DNA of 64,000 nt, taken from assembly GCA_963931865.1 (NCBI GenBank), contig OZ007508.1:15126781-15190780 (forward strand), read 5' to 3'. Of the stretch, positions 19,808 through 31,500 are shown one piece after another (the first letter of the stretch is position 1; every line of letters begins with the position of its first letter). The DNA is from Axinella damicornis. Taxonomy: Eukaryota; Porifera; Demospongiae; Axinellida; Axinellidae. The notes beneath the pieces are model-generated. The model had not been told where the DNA came from, ran no database searches, and saw only the letters and a list, made by a program, of their open reading frames with translations. A program made the position numbers and the translations under genes.

Positions 19808-22800
19808 TTAGTATCCGAACGAGAACAGTTTCCTCTTCTTCTTCAATACTCCTCCCGAGGTGAACAGTGCATCTTCTACCTCCCTCCGTGGAGGCACGTG
19901 GGTCAGGTCCCCCAACGCTGCCAGCGAGGGATTGCTCTGCATCAGTCTCCTACCCACTCGAACCAGATCCTCACCGCTCACAGCATCTGGACAGACAGAC
20001 AGACAGAGAGAGAGAGAGAGAGCACAGTCTAGGACTTCTAATATTTTGCTCGCACTCTGTGTTTTGTAACAGAGGCATGATTTCATAAAAGAAAGGTGCG
20101 AATTATGTGAACTTTGGCGAAGATGCCTTCGAAGAGTATACACGTTAGCAAGTTCTGCATCCCTGTGAAGATCCACAGTTCATTGGTTGTGAATGAGTCC
20201 GAGCAACAGTTGCTCATAATTTGCGTACTACCAGCAGACCTCACCTAGTTCACACTGCGGAGCGGTTGAGCGGGGACAGCTAGCTCCGGCTTTATTGTAT
20301 ATTACCAGCGGAAGTACACGCTGGGGTGTGCCTACTGACCCCTTGTAGTATAATGCTACACATACCGCCTACCTAGCCTCGTTCCCAGGCCCCTAGCCTC
20401 GTTCCCAGGCCCCTAGCCTCGTTCCCAGGTCCCTAGCCTCGTTCCCAGGCCCCTAGCCTCGTTCCCAGGCCTTCTGCCCAGCATAACCGTGGAGGATAAA
20501 ATCTGGGCGGAGGCCTGGGATCGAGGCTACTGCCTACCCATGCACAATTAAGGATATACCTACATACATCATATACAAACGCAACATGACTAGACTGCAT
20601 GATTAGTTACCAAGGCAATTGGCAATAATGTTCAGAGTACATTGGTACATAGCCTCATTCCCAGGCGCCTGGGAACGAGGCTAATTGGTACAGAAGTTTT
20701 ATGCACAATGCATGTTGTTTAATTTGCACATATAATTATAACCTCTTCACAATGCCCTAGCAGAAAGACAGATGACTTGTGTACTGATTCTGAGATGTCA
20801 AAACCAGTTAATAATAAATGAAAGGTCAGCTACAGTGCAACAAATAACTGGACCTTGACCACCCACCTATTTTCTGGCTAAGTTCTTCGGGGCTGTACTT
20901 CATATCTTGTCCAAGTACTTGCCTGCAGACAAGTATGCATGCCATAACATTAAATATTTGTCTAGTAATCCTTAGTAATTTCTGGTTGTTGATGTGACTT
21001 GCAAATTTCACCTGCCCATGTCCTCAAAGACAATGAGCCTGGACTCGAGGTTCATCATCATGGCTGATTTCAACTGCTGCTTTGCCCGAGCAAGAGCCAC
21101 CTAGGGCAAGGGAGGTAGGGGAAGGAGGGGGGAGAGCGGAGGGAGGGGGAGGGAGAGGGGAGGGAGGGAGAGAAGATAAGTACCTCCACCACACTGACCA
21201 CAGATGTACGTGGATACGGTTGTTGCTATGCAGTTACCTCATTGGGTGGTTCAGTCATGCGATGAAACTGCTGACACAGCACTTCAGTAAGTTCCCTGGC
21301 CTGGACAGAAACAGACATTGTAGAACCTACAACTGAGAGAATTGGATTGCTGTTTGACTACACAAACCTTAGAGGGATGGGCACTCCCCTCCAAGCAGAA
21401 CATTCCTGTGTCTGAGTAGGCGTGGTTTTGCGCAAGAGCGGAGTATATCCAGTGGTATGCAGTCAGCACATTTATGTACAGCTGTGTGTACATCCCCTTT
21501 CCTGGTCCCCCGGCTGAAAACGACCCCCCACCCCCCATTAGAGAGTTCAGAACAGCAAAAGCAATGAAGTCTTTGTCGAGGTACGAGCTGCTCTCAAGTG
21601 CTAATACAATGTGTGTGAGATCAGGGAGAGGATTGGGACCAACTACAGGAGGACCACTGCGAGCAATCTAGAGGGGGGAGATGGAGATGGAAGAGAGAGG
21701 GGGGAGGAAGAGGAGGGAGGGGACAAGGGGGACGGAGAGAGGGATGAAGATGGTTGATGCTGCAATTACACAAAAAGTAGAACGTCAGTCACTAGAATCT
21801 TTGTGCATTCAACTTCGTCCTGAAGTATATTGCAGTTTGGACTACTCATCAAGACACTCTACCTAAAAACTATCCTTCTCATCAGAACTTGTTCAACAGC
21901 TCTCCCACAGCATACCTTCACCTCCCCCGAGGTGTACTGCGATATCGACTGATCAATCGGCTTCCCCTCAACACCCTCCCATGAAGTAGATGGATCCACA
22001 AAGTACCTCTGGGCAAGGTCCACGAGACGGTTGTGATCCACATTGACGCCAGTGAGGACCATTCGCGAGGGAAGGTAGTGGGAAGACAGAAACTGCTTTA
22101 GGTCGCCGATGGTGATTTTGTCAATGTTCTCCTCAGGGCAGATGCTAGGGAGACCCAGCGTGTTATTCCGGTACGCAGCCTGCATGGCAGTGATGATGTC
22201 ACAATGATATTTGTTGTTCACATACTTATAATTTGTTTAGATTTAAGTTGAAGCAGTGTCATTCTCCACTTGTACCACCATAGTGCTCATTGTGTATTCG
22301 GATTTTTATAACATGTTTTTGTCCTGTTAGCATTGTATTACTGTTGTTGTACAGTAGCTTTTATTTCTTCTTTTATTCCTTCTCTTGTTTTTGTTTTAGC
22401 TAGGGGAGCACCTTAGATAGGTCCATGACCTCCTGTGTAACCCTTTCCATGTTCCACTGGATAAAATCAATTTAACTAACTAACTAACTATATCATGCTC
22501 AAAATTCAACACAACTTACAGCCTAATACAATCAACCTTGCTGTACGTATGTATGAACTGAGGAGCCCGGAATCTGGGTCAGCCTTGACTCCAGGGCTCC
22601 CTGCTACAGTGTACATAGTACGGACAAGGGAGGAAAAATGGTCAGAGACAGGAAAGTAGAGGAATTTGAGTCGCCTACTGATCCAAGCGTACATCAAATC
22701 ACAAGTGTACGTTCAACATGACTTGCCTTGTGGATCATCTCATTCACCAAGGGCTCCACATTTGGTCCCTCGAGATCCTCTAGCTCAAATCTGATGCCCT

Positions 22801-23341
22801 GTTTCTCCACCTCCAGCTAGGAAGGAGGGAGGGAGGATCACAGACCATTCTCTATTACCATGGTAATCAACTACACTTACCAATGGTACACAGACAAAAC
22901 TAACTCTCCCTTACACACTGCATGCAAGCACATGTGCAAACACTCACATACTTGCCTCGTTCCCAGGCCTACCCCACTTTCTGTCTTTGGTTTGCAACTG
23001 GTATCATTCATCACATGAGTCAGGTGGACGTAGGGGGTGGGGGGCGTAGTTGCTTCAGCAGGTCGTGGATGAAGACGACTGGATGATGAACAGCCAGTGT
23101 TTAAACCTATTTGTGGTTGCCCCCCCCCCCCCCCCCCCCCCCCACATCCGCCTGACATCATGCATGTGATGGATAATACCAGGCCTCCCCCGTTTTCGCC
23201 GCTCTTCCGCATCTGTCAACGCAAACCGAACAACAGACAACGGGGTAGGCCTGGGAATGAGGCTATACTCACATACATTACCCACACACCAACACAACAT
23301 ACATCTCACATCTACCCCACACATCCACACACACAACCCCC

Positions 23342-23372
<31 letters not shown>

Positions 23373-25281
23373 ACAGCCACACCCAAACCACAGCCACACC
23401 CAAAACCACAGCCACACCCACACACCTCCTGTTCTTTCAGTCCCGGCCTCCACATTGTCTCTGCCAGCACCGCCATGGCTTGTGGTAAAGCAAAGGAGAA
23501 CACAGAGAGGGAGTAGATCATGATGTCCCTAAACCTCTGGCAGTCGAATACTCCACCAAACTGCTCCAGCTCCGACAGCAACTGCATTCTGCTCTCAAAC
23601 TGTGAAGTGCTCTAGGTTGATAAGACAACACAGCTCACATAACTTTGGAAAACCTTCAACCAGATGCTCTTGTCGTCCTTACAGTGAACTGACTTTGCCC
23701 TGAGGACAACTAGAGTAAATATCTAATTATAGGCAAAGGTTTTCTACTGATTAATTCAAGGGAAGTGCACTTTCCAATACTACATTGTCTCGACTTCGCT
23801 ATTAGGATGCTCCTCATATAAGAACAATAGCTGGGCCGGAACATAAGTGCCCAAGTGGCATTTGACTTGCCGGGCAAAAAAGTCCTGGGTTCGAATCCTA
23901 CCTGTAGCTTCACAGGTAAAGTGCTTTTTTTCTTTACCCCTCCTCCCCTTGGGAGACCAGCCTTTGGCTAAAAGTGCTTGGAGGAAACAAGAAATACTTC
24001 TTTGAGGGATCACTCATGGATGCACTTCGACCAGCAGGACAAGGTCAAGGAAAAGGTAAATCTATGATGTCATTATGATGTCATCACAATAAAGGGTCAA
24101 CAGGCTTGACTCTGTCACGGGTGGGAGTACGGTGGATGTAGGAGTTGTACGTAAGCCACAAAGGATACAATAGCAATGACAGACACTTACCTGAAACGCC
24201 AGCTTCTGCAGAAAGTGTGAAACCCCACTTGTGTTCTCAACTTCATATCTCGACCCTGCATCGACCATGACTGCATGCAAGACACAAGACAAGGAGCAGC
24301 TACTCCAATGCAACACCACAACCACACGTTTCTGCCTAGTCAATGGTCAAAAGACAAAATGTTACATGCAGCTAGTGGATTGTAGTTCCGTTCAAACATT
24401 GCGTATTCCATGGAATTCACAGAATAGTAATAGGACTACCATGGGAATTTTTAATCTTTTGCATGGTCGTTTCACGCTCCTTCCCTTCCTTCCGCTCTCT
24501 ACGTCATTATGCTCTCCTGCCAATACAAAAGCTAGATAAATTACAAAGCGATTGGCTCTGCCAACATTCCCGCAGCACCCAAATAAACCTGCCTATAGTG
24601 ACCAGACATTCTTTTCACCACGAATGTCTGGTCCACTAGACTAGACAGACCCCCGGCCACCAGGGCTGGGGAGGTCACCCCATAGACTCTACAGTCACAG
24701 TGCGACTGCAATCGGTCAACGGTCTAAGCCGCTAAAAGTGTAGTCAACAGTAAGTATGGTTCAGAAGTACGGTCAGCAGTCAGGTGGTAGTGCAGAACAA
24801 CACAATCTAGGTGCATGTGGTTGCATACACACACACAGTCAACAGCTGAAAATCAGCACAGTCAACGGTCAAACAGCCAAAAAGCTTTGACCCGCAGCCA
24901 CAGCTGTGACTATAGTCTATGGGAGTGACCCCCCTTTCGCCCACCCTCAATTGACACACTGAAAATCTACTTCCAATTAGAACACACCATATTCATAACC
25001 TTGTCATGAGAATCAGGTTCTTCCAATAAGGGCTAGCAATTCACATTACCTCCTATCGTGCTGTACTGCCCGAAGGCTTGTTGCGAGACGACTCTTAACC
25101 CATTCTGCAACCGCGTGATGTTGGTTTCCGGCTGAGAGCTCAAGTCTCCCGGGCACTGTGCACCCACCGGAGTGGATAGGCCAGGAAGCGGTCGTGTGAG
25201 TGGCTCTCTGGGGTAGGAAAGCGCTCTGCCTTGTGTCAGGAACCACCCTCTGACTCTGGTTGGTCGAAGAATTCGGATCAT
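19808..25281 (-). CDS. PMPCA: Mitochondrial processing peptidase alpha subunit, 10 exons
   Basis: Non-catalytic, substrate-recognising subunit of the matrix peptidase that removes presequences from imported precursors. Exons in order on the minus strand: 25281-25050, 24270-24191, 23611-23426, 22816-22727, 22179-21916, 21667-21368, 21300-21238, 21100-21012, 20922-20867 and 19986-19808, joining to 512 residues (human about 525). The N terminus is Arg-rich with no acidic residues near the start, as in a matrix-targeting peptide. Exon 2 has GSRYE and HFLQKLAF; the HxxEH zinc motif of the beta subunit is absent, as expected for alpha. Exon 6 carries the glycine-rich loop [15 protein letters not shown] that defines MPP-alpha. 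Exon 8 has [17 protein letters not shown] and the last exon [11 protein letters not shown]. Intron 4 begins GC instead of GT (AAG|GCAAGT). The gene is divergent from the Crumbs gene. Confidence 0.93.
20374..20529. mobile_element. Five tandem TAGCCTCGTTCCCAGGCCCC termini plus hairpin end
   Basis: Five head-to-tail copies of a 20-bp unit, TAGCCTCGTTCCCAGGCCCC, start at 20374, 20394, 20414, 20434 and 20454. They are followed by the rest of one element, which closes with GGCCTGGGATCGAGGCTA at 20529. The terminus of the hairpin family has thus begun to amplify in tandem. Another minimal hairpin of the family is at 20650-20683. Confidence 0.75.
20650..20683. mobile_element. Minimal 34-bp hairpin of the TAGCCTCG family
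   Basis: TAGCCTCATTCCCAGGC is followed at once by GCCTGGGAACGAGGCTA, so the element is a near-perfect palindrome with no loop sequence. It lies between MPP-alpha exons 9 and 10. Confidence 0.65.
23325..23422. repeat. C-run and CA-rich repeat next to MPP-alpha exon 3
   Basis: About 21 C at 23338-23358 are followed by CA repeats and CCACACCCAAA units. A second C-run lies at 23121-23142. Both fall in the intron after exon 3 of MPP-alpha, so the sense strand is G-rich here. Confidence 0.8.
24667..24936. mobile_element. MITE of the GGGGAGGTCAC family, copy 2
   Basis: It begins GGGGAGGTCACCCCATAGAC and ends with GTCTATGGGAGTGACCCCCC, an inverted terminal repeat of about 20 bp. Inner ACAGTCACAG and CACAGCTGTGAC motifs and GGTCAACGGTC repeats match the copies at 4013 and 58196. 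It sits in MPP-alpha intron 1. Confidence 0.7.
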
Positions 25282-25594
25282 CGCTTACAGCAAAACTGCA
25301 CACGTGTGCTTGTGCGGCCACTCCGCGGCGCAGCGCGGAAAAGGTGCAGCCCCTCCCCTCTCTTGTACAGTAAAGGAGGCGGGGCTGAAGAGACAGTTGT
25401 TTTGTTGAAGTCGCACGACTTTGGCGTGCGATAAGAGCAGCAATTTGTCGTAGTTCCAGCTGGTAGTCTCAAACTCCTGTGGTAGATGACTCCAGAAGAG
25501 CTGCAAACCTGCGAAAGCCGCTCATAGCGCTTGCTGCTGACTTGGAGAAGTTGTTTGGAACAAGGGACCCCGCCCACCATCGGTTAGAACAGAT
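25282..25594. promoter_or_regulatory. Divergent promoter region shared by MPP-alpha and Crumbs
   Basis: Only 313 bp separate the two start codons, which face away from each other. The segment includes CCGCGGCGCAGCGCGG near 25323 and a CCCCGCCCACC GC-box-like motif near 25568, and no TATA box at a useful distance from either gene. A head-to-head arrangement of this size normally means a bidirectional promoter. This is inferred from spacing. Confidence 0.45.
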
Positions 25595-28500
25595 ATGGAG
25601 CCAAGAGAAAGAAGAATCGTTTCGCTTGAGGCCATGAAATGGACTATATGTCTTCTGCTTTTGTGTTCTGGTGAGCAGTAGTCTAAATGGTATCAGATGG
25701 AGATTACATCTACAAGCGGATAATATCGTTGTCCAATGACGTTTTCCAACTTAATTATTGACGTTCTCTACACTACAGGTTTGGCACACTCGCAACAGCC
25801 ATCCACCTCAGCCTTCTACGGACTATCAGGATACTCGGGCTACTCCGCGGGAAGCACTGAGCTGGTGGGAGCAAATGAGTCCCTGTCGCTCAGTTTCCGC
25901 TTCTGTTTCAGCGATGGTATTCTGCTGCACACAACCGACTCCGCGGGAGAGCTGTACTTCTTAGTGGGGCTGTACAACTCCTACATCTTGGTGCAGTTTG
26001 ACACAGGCCAGGGATTAAGAGAGGTAAGGAGGGGGGGGGGGGGGGGGGGGGGGGTATCATGAAACGTGCATAATTTGCCAGTCTAGTCCTTCGCTTTCTC
26101 CAGCGAATGATTTCTTTCTGTATGTAAAAGGTCTACAAACTTTCCACCACTTTGCTTGCAAGCTGAAACCATGTTTTCGTATGTCGAACATTACATTCTT
26201 GTGACCTACAACTGCTGGATCAGCTGGATTTCAAGTAGAGCTCAAGTAAACTCGTCCAAAGTTCTAGACCCTCCCATGCATCCTGGGTGCAATCTAGAGT
26301 AAGCATTCGATTTTTGGACACTTTATTTTCAAGGCAATACTACTTCAAGATTTACACCAACCAGGGTACACTAACACGATGTGCTGAGACTACCATTCCA
26401 TGAGCTTTAATACAATGCAAACCACGTTTTCGTAGACCTAGTAGTTTTGGTGTTATGGCTTCAAATATGTTGGGCTCCGAAACTTCTTTCATCAGCACTT
26501 GACTCTAACTTCGGACACCTACGCGTCTGCTATGCGAAAAGCAGGATGATCACAGCAACTGGTTGCTACACCTCCTTGGGAGCTGGGTCATCCAACGTAG
26601 CATAGGTGGTTCTTCTACTCGATCGCAGGCAGACCGACCTGAAAAACGTCATTTTCGGACATTCAACAAATGGACAACTTGTGCGATCGTGCCATGCGAG
26701 CTGTCTCGGTTTATGCAACTAAGCAGCTCTAGGATGGTTTAACTCGCATACTTTTCAGTTCGAAATCAAGATTGAAGTCTGGTAATCAATGGTGTCCAAC
26801 AAGAGCGCATGATGACATCATTGTTTTTTCAATGATGTCATCGTGCGCTCTTGTGTCCAACAATCGGTAATTCACTCTATATTGGGGATGAGTCGAGGGC
26901 ATAGCACGCTAGATTATTATAACTTCATGACTGGGCCTCCTTCATAGATCGTCCCTGTCATGATCACTTGCCACATGGCTGCAAGCAAATGCAATCAAAT
27001 TTAGCAGTACGAATGGCCTGGGATGAAGCTATGGTTGTACCGGTAATCGGTTAGGCTATTGAATATTGGCTTCATCAGTGAAAATACCAGTATTGGCTAT
27101 TGGAGAATAACAATTGAGATGTCAAACAATGGGCTTGTGTAAAAGCTGGACTGCCGGATCACCCGGATCACCCGGATCACCCGGATCACCAAAAATGCGA
27201 GCCGAAAAAATAATGGACAATTATGGTAATTGCATGTTGAACGCACTTCCGGTATCGGAAAACAGTCGCCATTGCTTGCTTTAGCGTGTCAGCGTGTGTT
27301 GTTAGTGAGGGTTATCATGGTGTTTCACTACTACCGAATGGGAGCGTCACCGGCAGCGTGGCCCAGACTTGCCGTCATCGTTGGTTGCTGGATAGACCAT
27401 CATTTTAGCTGTGCATGTGGCCGCCTGGCCGGCCGTACAAACAAGAGCTTAACGCAGTGCCAGCGTGCGTACTTAATTAATTGACCATTCTTTTTTGGAA
27501 CGGCATTTTTGGTGATCCGGGTGATCCGGCAGTCCGGCTTTTACACAAGCCCTCAAACAATTGTCTGCAAAATAAGCACTGATATGTTATCGCTATCGGT
27601 ATGGACAGATATTTGTTACATCAAATATCAACTAAATTCCATATCAGTGCATCCTTAGATGAGGCTAGGACCCTTCCTAATCCTGAGATTGACCGTCAAT
27701 TATCGTGCGCACAGTCATGAGTACCACTCCCTCCACAGATCGTCTCTCGTGGAGATCCCTTGGACGCAAATGTCTGGTACACGGCAACACTCCGAAACCT
27801 CAGCGCTGGTTTCCAGGCTGTTCAGCTGGAGATCAACAATCAGCCAGTGCTGCTGATCCCAGGAGAGTTTGCAGGGATCAATTTTGATGTTTTTGACGGG
27901 CCCCTCTACATTGGGGGTCACCCTTCCCTCGATATCATTCAGGTATACATCGTAGGATATACACATTAGGCTACAGATGTCATGTACATAGTTGCATGAG
28001 GTAATTATTACTACTACGTATAAGAAAATAGCATGTTGTGTTTGTGTGTGAGTGTGTGTGGTGTGGTATGTGTGTGTAAGAGTGTATGGTGAGTGTGTGG
28101 TGTGTTGGGGGTGGGGAGAATCCTGGATCTCTCCTCTGTGTGTGGTATGACACAGCTGGTGCTCATGCACGCCCACTTTGTTGAGCAGTCATTTGTCAAA
28201 CTATTAAATATGAATATCATTGTTGGGATACCACACAAGTCCCTCTCACCATTCATTGCTATGAATAACAGCACAAAGCTAACTTAGTTATGCAACATGA
28301 TGAGTGTAGGACAAGTATCCCGAAACTGACATTTCCATTTCAGACTTTATACACACTCTAATGAGGGTTTAACTATGCAGAAGTAGTTGTAATTACAGGC
28401 AGCGGCCTTCAGTAATTCCATTAATTTTCCAGTAATCTCGCCATATTCTTTCCAGCTGTTGGTTGGCCGGGGATTGCAAGCAGCTATATGCAGACTGTCC

Positions 28501-31500
28501 ATGGGCAATACCTTAGTGTGAGGGAGTGTGATTTATTCTTTTTCCCTGCTCTCTCCCTAGGACACCCGACTGAGGTGTGTGCTGGAGGCATGTGTGGGCC
28601 AGGTCTCTACCTCCACCCGCACCATCAACCTCTTTGGAGGGCCCCTCTCCATTGATGTGCAGACTGGTTGCCCGGACAACCAGTGTCTCATGGTCACGAG
28701 CTTCACACTGAGTGGTAACGAGTCGTTCATTGAATTCAGCACTGAGGAACGAACAACATCCTACTTCAAGCTTCGCCTCGAGTTTCAGACCAGGTAACTG
28801 ATGGTAACTGATGGTATGCTCTCTCAACTGTTTAGTGGTTATATATAACAACCCCTAGCTACATTTCTTTCATGTAACCCATTTATTCTCTCCTTCCTCC
28901 TTCATTCCCTCCTCCTCTTTCTCCCTCCTCCTCCCTGCTCTCTCTCCCCCCCCCCCCCCCCCCCCCCCCTTCCCTCCTTCCCTCCTTCCCCCCTTCCCTC
29001 CTTCCCTCCTTCCCCCCTTCCCTCCTCCTCCCTTCTCATGTCAGTGCACCCAATGCACTGCTACTGTTTGCAGGTGCTAACATCCAGCTAGGTATCGGCA
29101 GTGACTACTTCTTCCTGATGCTCCAAAATGGCCGTCTCTTTGTTGTCTTCAACAACTTTGGTGGTCTGCAGGACTTTACTGTGTCAGGTGCCTCTACAGA
29201 GGTGTACAACGATGCTGAACTTCACCAGTTGCGGCTACGCTTTCAGGAGAGAACACTGGAACTGCTGATTGACAACCGCGAGCGGGTCACTCTCACTGGT
29301 AATTAAGGGGTTAATTTCCATCTCGTATGTATCAGTCTCTTGTGTGGTGTTGCTTCTGATATGCATAAGTGTACCATCATCATTGTAAGATTGCACACCC
29401 ACCCACCCACACACACTCACCCCCTCTCCCACTCCCTCTCCCACACCCACACACCCACACACCCACATCCACCCTCCCCCCCTTCCCCGGTCCACCCCCT
29501 ACACATAGCTCAACTTAGCACGATCCTCCACCCTGCTTCCATCTGGCTCGGAGGGGTTCCCCGGGGCTTCATCTCACCCCCCTCCCAAGTCCTACCACCC
29601 AACCTCTACGGCTGCCTCTTTGATTTTGCTCACAGCAGCACCACCAGCAGTCCACCCCAGCTTCTAGACCCCACCTCGTCCGTTACCAACAGGTAGATGA
29701 ATATCAGGTGTAGGGCTTGAATGACTGGGAATTACCCTAGACAGAACATGGACTCAAACGACTAAGCCTAGTCCACTAATTGGCTTGTAGTTTGTGTGAC
29801 TAATTATTGGGGAATGCCATCCTTCACTAGCTGCATGTATACAAATCACTTCAGTGACATCTGAACCACACTATACTATGTAGCATCTCCACCGAATTAA
29901 GGTTGTTGACTACATTTGTTGCTGGTCGAGAGGGCCAGCCTTACTCCATAACATGCAATTAGTCCAGATCCTAATCAGATGCAAGTCTCACTCCATTCAG
30001 CTGAAGTCTAGCTAATTGCTGATTATATATAGATCAATGTGGACCCTGACATAATTCAAGCTATAACGCACTAGTATTTCACTGTATGTGGGCTGCAAAA
30101 TGTTTGGTCTACATACGTACCTTTACCAATGCATGTTCATGCAAGTTGCGTGCACGGGGGATAATCTTATGTATGAAGCATAATAGTATACGTGGGCATA
30201 TACAAGTGTCTACCTAGGAATATGTATAATGCATAGCACAGCTGCGAGCTTTATACTGCCACATGGGTATTCACTCATCTGAGTGCCCCATGCTTGCTTC
30301 ATATAATATACGCTCAACTAGAAACCATCACCATTTACTTTTTGTCACTATAATCTACGAAAAGAGCTTTCTAGCTTCCATTTGAGTTGAAATTGAAGTT
30401 GAGTGGGACATATATAATGTCATGCACTAACTTCAACAGTTGTTTTCCCCATTCTCCCTCTCATACTGCTTCATCTGTGTCCCCACAGTTCCATCATCCT
30501 AGATGCATGTCTTCCGGAGCTCACGTGCACTGAACCTTGCAGTACTCCTGCCGAACAGTGCCAGTTTTCATGCGTATGTGCCCCTGGCTTTGAGCAAGAC
30601 CCCGCCTCCATGTGTGTTGAAATCAACGAGTGTGAATCAAACCCTTGCCTGAACGGGGGAACATGTATGGACGAAATAAATGACTTCTCTTGTCAGTGTG
30701 GTGAGGCATTCAAAGGTCAGAACTGTGCAGCTCGTAATGACTGCGTCCCAAACCCATGCCAGAATGGAGCAACATGTACGGATTTTGAAGTGGGTTATAT
30801 TTGCCAGTGCGTGGAAGGATGGACTGATATAAATTGTGATGCAAATGTTAACAATTGTCAGGCAAACAGCTGTATGAATGGTGGAACATGTATTGATTTG
30901 GTCAACGATTTCACATGCCAATGCGACCAACGCTACACTGGTCAGAGATGTGAAACAGAAGTCAACGAGTGTGACTCGGATCCTTGTCAGAACGGTGGAA
31001 CGTGTGAGGACCAACTGGGCGCGTTTGCCTGTTCTTGTGCCCCAGGCTGGACAGGCGAAACCTGCGGAGAGAACATCAACGACTGTGCTTCACTCCCTTG
31101 CGAGTTTGGAGCAACCTGCTTGGACGAAATCGACGACTTTACCTGCCAGTGTGCACCAGGGTACACAGGAGAATTATGCCAGATAGAAATTGACGAGTGT
31201 ACCAGCGATCCTTGCTTCTTTGGGGGAACATGCATAGATCGTGTGAATGGGTTTGACTGTGTCTGCAGGCCTGGTTTTACTGGTCCAAACTGCCGGGGTG
31301 ACGTACAGGAGTGCACACTCCTCATGCCTTGCATGAATGGAGGAATATGCTGGGAAAGGGTCAACGGCGGTTATGAGTGCTTCTGTCGACCTGGATGGAC
31401 TGGCGTGAACTGTGAACGCTCGGTGGATGAGTGTGCTAGCAATCCATGCAGAAATGGTGGCATGTGTGTTGATGATCACCTTGGTTACATCTGCGAGTGC

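Larger units (their letters stand above)
26024..27738. other. Crumbs intron 2
   Basis: A run of about 22 G starts 8 bases after the splice donor (26031-26053). The intron also contains a small hairpin at about 26803-26857 (AAGAGCGCATGATGACATCA and its near reverse complement) and the TIR element at 27131-27552. No nested gene is seen. Confidence 0.6.

Noticed and set aside
23843..23905. Functional tRNA gene suggested by GGTTCGAATCC
   Set aside because: A- and B-box-like motifs are present but the T stem has mismatches and no acceptor stem can be formed. At most a tRNA-derived repeat.
19808..25281. Catalytic MPP-beta or UQCRC subunit
   Set aside because: The zinc-binding HxxEH is missing and the [15 protein letters not shown] loop is the MPP-alpha hallmark.
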